Source: SHZI01 sp032122615
Lineage (GTDB): Bacteria > Pseudomonadota > Gammaproteobacteria > Steroidobacterales > GCA-2729495
Reading direction: 5' to 3'
NCBI GenBank assembly: GCA_032122615.1
Contig: JAQBGF010000077.1
Coordinates: 1 to 14,791, forward strand
DNA length: 14,791 nucleotides
This document shows positions 7,182 to 13,294 of the stretch, one piece after another. Numbering within the stretch: position 1 is the first letter of the stretch; each line of letters opens with the position of its first letter. The notes beneath the pieces are model-generated. The model was not told where the DNA came from. It was given only the letters and a program-made list of their open reading frames with translations, and searched no databases. Position numbers and translations under genes: made by a program.

Positions 7182-8195
7182 GTGACATCGAAGGGCATGA
7201 CGCCGGTCGTTGAGTGTCGTCAACTCAATGTCAGCTTCCAGACCGACGGGGGCCAGGTCACCGCCGTGACCGACCTGGATTTCACGCTGCATGCCGGCGA
7301 ATGCCTGGGCGTGGTCGGCGAATCGGGCTCGGGCAAGAGCCAGACATTCCTCGCGATGTTCGGCCTGCTGGCCGCCAATGGCCGGGCTACCGGCAGCGTC
7401 CGTTACCGCAACACGGAACTGCTGAACGCGCCCCGGTCCGTTCTTGAGGGGCTCCGCGGCAACCGCCTCGCGATGGTCTTCCAGGACGCCCTCTCCGGGC
7501 TGACGCCGACCATGCGCGTCGGCGACCAGATGGCCGAGGTGCTGATGCGTCACCAGGGCCTGTCCCGGCGAGCCGCACGAAGCCGAATCGTCGAAGCGCT
7601 CGAAGTTGTAAGGATTGCGGACCCCGAGCGCCGGTATGCCGCCTATCCGTTCGAGATGTCCGGCGGCATGCGCCAGAGGGTAATGATCGCGATGGCCACC
7701 CTGTGCAAGCCGGAAGTCCTGATCGCCGACGAGCCGACGACGGCCCTGGATGTCACTGTGCAGGCGCAGGTTCTCCGGCTGCTTGACGGACTCAAGCGAC
7801 ACACGGGCACGTCGCTGGTGCTGATCACGCACGATCTCGGCGTCGTGGCGGGACTCTGCGACCGGGTGCTCATCATGTATGGCGGCCGGGCGGTCGAGTA
7901 CGGCCCGGTGCGCGAAATCTTCCGGCAGCCGGCCCACCCCTACACGCAGGCGCTCCTGCGCTCCATGCCGAGCCTGCTCATCGATCCGGCCCGCGACCTG
8001 CCGGTGATCCCGGGCCAGCCCCCGGATCTGGAGAATCTGCCGCCGGGCTGTGCCTTCGCCAGCCGCTGCAACTACACCGTGGAACAGTGCCGCGTCGAGC
8101 GGCCCGAACTTCGCGCCATCAATGCCAGCCAGGCGCGTGCCTGCCACTTCGAGCCGGCGCAACTTCACGCGCACCGGGACAAGGCCCCCGCATGA
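7182..8195 (+). CDS. oppD: Oligopeptide/dipeptide ABC transporter ATPase, OppD/DppD type
   Basis: This 337-residue cytoplasmic ATPase has a Walker A at 46-53 (GESGSGKS), Q-loop Q101, an ABC signature at 159-165 (MSGGMRQ), a Walker B at 179-184 ending in catalytic E184, a D-loop (TALD, 187-190) and switch H217 (ITHDLG). The C-terminal oligopeptide-type extension (about 235-337) holds four cysteines, C290, C296, C303 and C321. This pattern is reported to bind a [4Fe-4S] cluster in OppD/DppD structures. The Q-loop reads FQDALSGLTPT instead of the usual FQDP..SLNP, a mild deviation. The start is taken as GTG at 7182; an ATG at 7197 is an alternative. Its stop overlaps the oppF start by four bases (ATGA). 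Confidence 0.93.
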   Translation: MTSKGMTPVVECRQLNVSFQTDGGQVTAVTDLDFTLHAGECLGVVGESGSGKSQTFLAMFGLLAANGRATGSVRYRNTELLNAPRSVLEGLRGNRLAMVFQDALSGLTPTMRVGDQMAEVLMRHQGLSRRAARSRIVEALEVVRIADPERRYAAYPFEMSGGMRQRVMIAMATLCKPEVLIADEPTTALDVTVQAQVLRLLDGLKRHTGTSLVLITHDLGVVAGLCDRVLIMYGGRAVEYGPVREIFRQPAHPYTQALLRSMPSLLIDPARDLPVIPGQPPDLENLPPGCAFASRCNYTVEQCRVERPELRAINASQARACHFEPAQLHAHRDKAPA

Positions 8196-9196
8196 CCGCG
8201 TTGCTCACTGTCGAACACCTCTCGGTGCACTACACGCTGCCCGGTGACGGACTGTTCCGCCGGCGGCCGCTCACCTTAAAGGCCGTGGATGATGTGAGCT
8301 TCGAACTCGGCGCCGGCGAGACCCTGGGCGTGGTCGGCGAAACCGGCTGTGGCAAGTCCTCGCTCGGCAAGGGAGTTCTGCAACTGGTCCGTCCGGCAGC
8401 GGGCCGCGTGCTGTGGGAAGGCCAGGACCTGTGCACGCTGCCGCCCGCCGAAATGAAACGCTGCCGCAAGGACCTGCAGATCATTTTCCAGGATCCGCTG
8501 TCGAGCCTGAACCCGCGCATGACGATCGGCGAGATCGTGGCCGAGCCGCTGGAAGTGCATTACCCGGAACTTGGACGGGACGAGCGCGACCGCCGCGTCG
8601 ACGAGATGCTGGAGCGCGTCGGGCTGCGGCCTGAGATGCGCAACCGCTACCCGAACGAGTTCAGCGGCGGCCAGTGCCAGCGGATCAGCATTGCGCGCGC
8701 GATGATTGCTCGGCCAAAAGTCATTGTCTGCGACGAGCCCGTGAGTTCACTCGACGTGTCGATCCAGGCACAGATCTGCAACTTGCTGCGCGACCTCCAG
8801 CGCGATACCGGCATCGCGCTGCTGTTCATCAGCCACGACCTGTCGATCGTGCGCTACATGAGTCACCACGTTCTGGTGATGTACCTTGGCCGCGCCGTCG
8901 AGTACGGTCGACGGGAAGACTATTTCGCTTCGCCACGACACCCCTACAGCCAGGCGCTGATCAGCGCGGTGCCGCAGCCCGACCCGGACGTGGCCGCTAG
9001 TGCACGCCCGCTGGTTCTCGATGGTGAACTGCCCTCACCCATCAATCCGCCGAGCGGCTGCGTCTTTCGCACCCGCTGCCCGCTTGTCGTACCCGGCTGC
9101 ATCACCCGGCAACCGCTGCTCGAGGAGGCAGGGCCCGGCCACCGCGTCGCCTGCCATCGCTGGCGGGAAACCGGATCCGGCAATTCGTCCGGTTAG
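8192..9196 (+). CDS. oppF: Oligopeptide/dipeptide ABC transporter ATPase, OppF/DppF type
   Basis: This 334-residue cytoplasmic ATPase is the partner of the OppD-type subunit. Visible motifs are Walker A 49-56 (GETGCGKS), Q-loop 99-109 (FQDPLSSLNPR), signature 157-161 (FSGGQ), Walker B ending in D181-E182, D-loop (SSLD) and switch H215 (FISHDLS). The residue after the signature is Cys162 where Arg or Lys is usual. The C-terminal extension has four cysteines at 290, 296, 303 and 321, with the same spacing as in the OppD-type subunit. The start at 8192 is chosen because it forms an ATGA overlap with the oppD stop and because ATPase homology begins here (LLTVEHLSVHY). An open frame extending upstream to 8087 lies inside oppD and is not homologous. 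No substrate-binding protein follows. Confidence 0.93.
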   Translation: MTALLTVEHLSVHYTLPGDGLFRRRPLTLKAVDDVSFELGAGETLGVVGETGCGKSSLGKGVLQLVRPAAGRVLWEGQDLCTLPPAEMKRCRKDLQIIFQDPLSSLNPRMTIGEIVAEPLEVHYPELGRDERDRRVDEMLERVGLRPEMRNRYPNEFSGGQCQRISIARAMIARPKVIVCDEPVSSLDVSIQAQICNLLRDLQRDTGIALLFISHDLSIVRYMSHHVLVMYLGRAVEYGRREDYFASPRHPYSQALISAVPQPDPDVAASARPLVLDGELPSPINPPSGCVFRTRCPLVVPGCITRQPLLEEAGPGHRVACHRWRETGSGNSSG

Positions 9197-9226
9197 ACTT
9201 AAGCGCATCACCCCGGAGAGTCCCCC

Positions 9227-9553
9227 ATGGCCGAACTGCGCTGCTACATGATCGTGCTGGCCGAGCTCACGGATCGCGAACGTTTCCTTAAGGGCTATGC
9301 CCGCCTGGTACCCGACCTGGTCAGCCAGTTTGGCGGCCGCTACCTCATCCGCGGGGCAGGCGGCCTGTTCGTGGAGGGTGGCTGGTGCGACAGTCCGAGC
9401 GCGCTGGTGTCCGAGTGGCCCAGCCGCGAGCAGGCCCTGCGCTTCTGGAATTCACCCGAGTACGCTGCCGCGAAAAAACTGAGGGAAGGTACGGGCCGCT
9501 TCCAGGTCCTGCTGATCGACTCGCCCGCGCTCCCTGCCATGCCCCCGGCCTAG
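9227..9553 (+). CDS. DUF1330 domain protein
   Basis: This 108-residue soluble protein of the dimeric alpha/beta-barrel type matches DUF1330. It has an N-terminal strand (CYMIVLAEL), a helix with GYARLVPDLVSQFGG, then the hallmark GGRYLIRG (36-43), VSEWPSREQALRFWNSPEY (61-79) and a basic helix AAKKLREG. The biochemical function of DUF1330 is unknown. A Shine-Dalgarno (GGAGAG, 9215-9220) sits six bases before the ATG at 9227. It begins 30 bases after the oppF stop on the same strand, so it may be a distal operon member. The next gene begins 16 bases after its stop. Confidence 0.88.
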   Translation: MAELRCYMIVLAELTDRERFLKGYARLVPDLVSQFGGRYLIRGAGGLFVEGGWCDSPSALVSEWPSREQALRFWNSPEYAAAKKLREGTGRFQVLLIDSPALPAMPPA

Positions 9554-9569
9554 CGTCGCCAGATTCCTG

Positions 9570-10103
9570 ATGCAAAAAATCGACGTCATTTGCGGCGACA
9601 TCACCACGCTCGCAGTGGACGCGATCGTTAACGCGGCCAACGAGCAGATGCTGGGCGGCGATGGCGTTGACGGGGCCATACACCGGGCAGCCGGCCCGGA
9701 ACTGCTGGACGCCTGCCGTGCCCTGCCGGAGGTAGCGGCCGGTGTGCGCTGCCCGACGGGCGAAGCCCGCATCACGCCGGGGTTCCGCCTCAATGCCCGA
9801 CACGTCATCCACACCGTCGGGCCGGTGTGGCGAGGCGGCACTGAAGGTGAAGCGCGCCTGCTGGCCGCCGCCTACCGCAACAGCCTGAACCTGGCGCGGG
9901 AACACCGGCTGAGCTCGATCGCGTTCCCGGCGATCAGCTGCGGCGTGTACGGCTATCCCGTTTCCCGCGCCGCCAGCATTGCCGTGCGAACCATCCTGGT
10001 CTTTCTGGCCGGTGATGAGGTGCTGGAACAAGTGCAACTGGTGGCGTTCAGCCCCGGGATTTCCGAAGCGCTTGAAAACGCACTGCGGGCACCTCTGCAA
10101 TAA
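9570..10103 (+). CDS. ymdB: Macrodomain protein, O-acetyl-ADP-ribose deacetylase (YmdB/MacroD type)
   Basis: This 177-residue single macrodomain binds ADP-ribose and, in the MacroD class, hydrolyses O-acetyl-ADP-ribose and mono-ADP-ribose on proteins. Visible landmarks are GDITTLAVDAIVNAANE (9-25) with D10 and N24, the catalytic loop GVDGAIHRAAG (32-42) with D34 (E. coli YmdB D35), HTVGPVWRGG (81-90), and the phosphate-binding AFPAISCGVYGYP (118-130). The substrate loop reads GGDG where MacroD-class enzymes usually have GGGG, and the second loop has Cys124 in place of the common Thr. The length matches YmdB. It begins 16 bases after the DUF1330 gene with only weak purine content before the ATG, so translation may be coupled. 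An RNase III regulatory role, reported for E. coli YmdB, cannot be judged here. Confidence 0.92.
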   Translation: MQKIDVICGDITTLAVDAIVNAANEQMLGGDGVDGAIHRAAGPELLDACRALPEVAAGVRCPTGEARITPGFRLNARHVIHTVGPVWRGGTEGEARLLAAAYRNSLNLAREHRLSSIAFPAISCGVYGYPVSRAASIAVRTILVFLAGDEVLEQVQLVAFSPGISEALENALRAPLQ

Positions 10104-10201
10104 CTCATGCCTTACCTCCGGCCACTGCTGCCGCTACTTGCGCTCCATACGCTGGCACCTGCGCCTGTCGCCTGTACAAGCCCGTTTTTACCCAGTACCG
10201 T

Positions 10202-10214
10202 GCGCGTTACGCGC
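10202..10214. promoter_or_regulatory. 13-base perfect palindrome upstream of the TetR-type gene (candidate operator)
   Basis: GCGCGT, one T, then ACGCGC forms a perfect inverted repeat with 6-base arms, 54 bases before the preferred ATG of the TetR-type regulator. It lies in the only sizeable gap (10104-10267) ahead of the regulator-MFS-reductase unit. TetR-family repressors usually bind such palindromes near their own promoter, so self-regulation is a reasonable inference. No clear -35/-10 pair was found around it. Confidence 0.35.
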
Positions 10215-10267
10215 TTGGGGCGCTACATCAATCGACGATGTCTTCTCGTGGGGGGGGTGGACAAATC

Positions 10268-10978
10268 ATGCTGAAGGCCCGAACGAAACTGACGCCAACC
10301 AGTACGCGCACGCGCGAGCAACTGATCCTGGCCGGGGAACGGCTCTTTGCCGAGCAGGGAATCGACAATGTCTCGCTGCGACAGATCAACGCAGAGGCTG
10401 GCCAGCGTAACTCCTCCGCCTCCCATTACCACTTCGGGTCGAAGGAATCACTGGTCACGGCAATTTCCGACTACCGTTTCGAGCATCTCAACGAGCGGCG
10501 AAACGCCATGCTGGCGGCACTGTCACCAACGGTAGAGCCGCATCCCGTGAGGACCCTGATAGAAGTGCTGGTCTACCCAATCGTCGAGGAAATCGACAAC
10601 AGTGAAGGCGGCGAAAACTTCATCCGCTTCATTTCACAGGTTCTCGGCCACCCGACGATAAGCCTGATTGGCATGTGGCGCAGCCAGTTCGACGGCAGTG
10701 TCGGCCAGGTTTACTACGCTCTGCGGGCGGCATTGCCCGAAATTCCGGATGAGGTTTTTGGCCCCCGCTTCGGGTTGATGTGGATGCTGGCCGTTAACGG
10801 GCTCGCCGACCGGCAGCGGCTGGGTGAGGTCGCCAAGAACACGCTCGCGTTTTCCCTGCCGGTGCTGTTCATCACCAACCTGGTGGATTCCCTGAGTGGC
10901 CTCATCTCGGCGCCGGTGTCTGCGTCGACACTGACAGAGATCCACGAGTTGCGCGCCAGGGGCGAGCGCCGCTCCTGA
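10268..10978 (+). CDS. TetR/AcrR family transcriptional regulator
   Basis: This 236-residue DNA-binding repressor-type protein has an N-terminal HTH domain: TREQLILAGERLFAEQGI, then VSLRQINAEAGQRNSSASHYHFGSKESLV. The second stretch contains the recognition helix and the YHFGSKE hallmark. The C-terminal ligand-binding region (about 70-236) is not assignable to a ligand class. The start at 10268 is preferred because purine-rich GGTGG lies seven bases upstream. An in-frame ATG at 10238 would add ten residues (MSSRGGGGQI) encoded across an 8-G run and has no Shine-Dalgarno. The stop shares one base with the ATG of the MFS gene (TGATG), so the regulator is translationally coupled to the transporter it probably controls, together with the reductase downstream. 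Confidence 0.92.
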   Translation: MLKARTKLTPTSTRTREQLILAGERLFAEQGIDNVSLRQINAEAGQRNSSASHYHFGSKESLVTAISDYRFEHLNERRNAMLAALSPTVEPHPVRTLIEVLVYPIVEEIDNSEGGENFIRFISQVLGHPTISLIGMWRSQFDGSVGQVYYALRAALPEIPDEVFGPRFGLMWMLAVNGLADRQRLGEVAKNTLAFSLPVLFITNLVDSLSGLISAPVSASTLTEIHELRARGERRS

Positions 10979-12312
10979 TGCCGGGCCCGGAAACCTCCGG
11001 GGCAGCGCGCACCGTTCGCATTGGCCCGTTCTGGTTCGCGCCAGGCTGGTCGCGCGGCAACGCCACCACGGTCTGGTTTGCGTCGTTTTTCACGATCGGC
11101 CTTGCCGCTTTCATGAGTTTCCTGCAGCCCTACCTGTTGAATGAGGTGCTGCATGTCCCGGTGGCCGAGCAGGGCCGGCTCACCGGCAACCTGGGCTTCC
11201 TGCAGGAAGTGGTCGTGATCGCCCTGGCCGGCGTGGTCGGTGCGTGGTCCGACCGCGTCGGGCGGCGGCGGGTCTACTGCCTGGGCTTCGGCCTGATGGC
11301 TGCCGGGCTGGTCATTTACCCGTTCGCGAGCAACCAGACCGAGCTGGTGCTGTTCCGGATCGCCTTCGCGATGGGCATCGCAATCGCCCCGCTGATGCTG
11401 AGCGCCTGCGTCGTGGATGCCAGCCAGGAAAAGTCCCGCGGCAAGTGGGTGGCTTCCAATAACCTGCTGCAGGGCCTCGGCGTGGTGGCGATGGCCGTGG
11501 GCCTCGCCAACCTGCCCCTGTGGTTCGCGGGTCGGGGGGCCGACGCCGTCAGCGCCGGGCGCTACGCCTACTGGACGGCTGCAGCGATCGCCGTGCTCGC
11601 CGCCGGGGTGATGGCCGTGGGCCTGCCCCGCACCATTCCGCGGCCGGCCGCACCGGGCCAGCCGAGCCTGTGGGCCAGCATCGGCCGCGCTGCCCGGTTG
11701 GGCGCCGCCAACCCACGCCTGGCCATCGCCTACGGCGGCGCGTTCATCGGACGCGGCGACTTCGTCGTTGTGGGCGCGTTCTTTTCGCTCTGGATCACGC
11801 AGGCCGGCATTGCCTCCGGCCTGTCGCCCGCGGCGAGCCTGGCACGCGCGGGCATGTATTTCGGCATCCTGCAATTGGCCGGAATGGCCTGGGCCTTCTT
11901 CATGGGCATGATCGCTGACCGCGTCAACCGCGTGACAGGGGTTTGCATCGCCTACGGTCTGGCCGCCGGAAGCTACCTGCTTCTGGGGCAGGTTGATGAC
12001 CCGTTCGGCGACGGATTCCTGCCCATCGTCATCCTCGTTGGCATCGGCGAGATCAGCGTGATCGTGGCCACCGGCGCCCTGCTCGGCCAGGAAGCACCAC
12101 TGGAAGAGCGCGGCCCTGTCGTTGGCCTGTTCAATGCCTCCGGTGGGCTCGGCATCCTGTTTGCGACGGCCGCCGGCGGGTATGTATTCGATCGCTTCGG
12201 ACCGACCGCGCCGTTTACCATGATGGCCGTGCTGAATGCCGCTCTGCTGATAGCCGCAATTGCAGTGCGCCGCTCCGCCCCGGCTCGCGCTGCACCACAC
12301 GTAAACAATTGA
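10978..12312 (+). CDS. MFS transporter
   Basis: This 444-residue inner-membrane carrier has about 12 predicted helices. A hydrophilic N-terminus of about 30 residues (WFAPGWSRGNATTVWF) precedes helix 1. Motif A lies in the helix 2-3 loop, GAWSDRVGRRR (88-98), and a weaker copy, GMIADRVNRV, lies in the equivalent loop of the second half. A long loop between helices 5 and 6 (LWFAGRGADAVSAGRYAYW) and a central loop rich in Pro (PRTIPRPAAPGQP) separate the halves. I cannot assign a substrate or direction. It is the middle gene of the TetR-MFS-reductase unit: it overlaps the regulator by one base and ends 15 bases before the reductase. That suggests export or uptake of the compound sensed by the regulator. 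Confidence 0.88.
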   Translation: MPGPETSGAARTVRIGPFWFAPGWSRGNATTVWFASFFTIGLAAFMSFLQPYLLNEVLHVPVAEQGRLTGNLGFLQEVVVIALAGVVGAWSDRVGRRRVYCLGFGLMAAGLVIYPFASNQTELVLFRIAFAMGIAIAPLMLSACVVDASQEKSRGKWVASNNLLQGLGVVAMAVGLANLPLWFAGRGADAVSAGRYAYWTAAAIAVLAAGVMAVGLPRTIPRPAAPGQPSLWASIGRAARLGAANPRLAIAYGGAFIGRGDFVVVGAFFSLWITQAGIASGLSPAASLARAGMYFGILQLAGMAWAFFMGMIADRVNRVTGVCIAYGLAAGSYLLLGQVDDPFGDGFLPIVILVGIGEISVIVATGALLGQEAPLEERGPVVGLFNASGGLGILFATAAGGYVFDRFGPTAPFTMMAVLNAALLIAAIAVRRSAPARAAPHVNN

Positions 12313-12327
12313 CAGGAGTACCACCGG

Positions 12328-13275
12328 ATGAAACTGCGCAAGCTAGGCACCTCGGACCTTCGCATCTCCTCGATCGGCGTCGGTTGCATGAATCTTGGTC
12401 CCATGTGCGACCAGGCGACTGCCGACGCCATCGTGAGTACGGCCTTCGACCTCGGCGTTAATTTTTTCGATGTCGCCGATATCTATGGCGGCACGATGGG
12501 CCGGTCGGAGGCAATGCTGGGCAAGGCGCTGGGCGCACGGCGCCCCGATGTTATTGTGGCCACCAAGTTCGGTGCGAAGGCCGGCGGCCAGGGCGGCGCC
12601 GGCAGCGGTGGTGGTTCGGCGGACTACATCGCGACAGCGATTGAGGCCAGCCTGACGAGCCTCGGGACGGACTACATCGACCTGTACCAGCATCACTTCC
12701 CGGACGCGGGCACACCCCTCGAGGAAACCCTGCGCGCGCTCGAGGCCCTCGTTGAACAAGGCAAGGTCCGCTACATCGGCTGCTCCAACTACAGTGGCGC
12801 GCTGCTCAATGCAGCCTTTGAAACCACGACGAAGCAGAAGCTGTCGCCCTTCGTCTCCGCGCAGAATCGTTACAGCCTGCTGACGAGGGACATCGAGCAG
12901 GACCTGGTGCCTGCCTGCCTGGCCCACGATGTCGGTGTGCTCCCCTACTTTCCGCTGGAAAGCGGCCTTTTGTCCGGCAAGTACCGACTGGGACAGGCGC
13001 TGCCGCCGGATTCGCGCTTTGCGAAGTGGCGCGGCGGCGGGAGCTTTGCCACCGAATCGGGCTACGCGATCGTCGGGAAACTTGAGGAGTACGGGAAGGG
13101 AATCGGCCGCAGCGTGCTCGACCTGTCGATCGGCTGGCTGGCCGAACAGCCGGCCATCGCGAGCGTCATCGCGGGTGTTACCAAACCCTCACAACTGGAG
13201 CAGAACGTTGCTGCCGGCAGCTGGAACCCGACGGCCGAACAGCTGGCGGCCATCCGGGCCATCGCCCAAGAATAG
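12328..13275 (+). CDS. Aldo/keto reductase
   Basis: This 315-residue NADPH-dependent oxidoreductase has the (beta/alpha)8 barrel fold and reduces carbonyls on small molecules in the cytoplasm. The catalytic tetrad is visible: D48 and Y53 (FFDVADIYGG), K80 (VATKFG) and H123 (YQHHFPD). Other family marks are LGTDYIDLYQ (112-121), VEQGKVRYIGCSNYS (near 141-155), YFPLESGLLSGKY and the C-terminal ASVIAGVTKPSQLEQNV, which binds the cofactor's adenosine phosphate. The loop after K80 is unusually rich in Gly and Ser (83-97). The start is supported by AGGAG at 12314-12318, nine bases before the ATG. Its position right behind a TetR regulator and a transporter suggests modification or detoxification of the transported compound. 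The exact substrate is unknown. Confidence 0.93.
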   Translation: MKLRKLGTSDLRISSIGVGCMNLGPMCDQATADAIVSTAFDLGVNFFDVADIYGGTMGRSEAMLGKALGARRPDVIVATKFGAKAGGQGGAGSGGGSADYIATAIEASLTSLGTDYIDLYQHHFPDAGTPLEETLRALEALVEQGKVRYIGCSNYSGALLNAAFETTTKQKLSPFVSAQNRYSLLTRDIEQDLVPACLAHDVGVLPYFPLESGLLSGKYRLGQALPPDSRFAKWRGGGSFATESGYAIVGKLEEYGKGIGRSVLDLSIGWLAEQPAIASVIAGVTKPSQLEQNVAAGSWNPTAEQLAAIRAIAQE

Positions 13276-13294
13276 AAGCGGTAGTGCAAGACGA

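Noticed and set aside
7179..8174. 331-codon minus-strand open frame opposite oppD
   Set aside because: The plus-strand frame carries all ABC ATPase motifs; the antisense protein has none.
8087..8191. Upstream extension of the OppF-type protein by 35 residues
   Set aside because: The extension lies inside oppD, is Arg/Pro-rich and non-homologous. The ATG at 8192 overlaps the oppD stop in the normal ATGA arrangement and starts at the domain boundary.
10714..12324. 536-codon minus-strand open frame opposite the TetR and MFS genes
   Set aside because: It is low-complexity, rich in Gly, His, Gln and Arg, and antisense to two clearly recognised genes.
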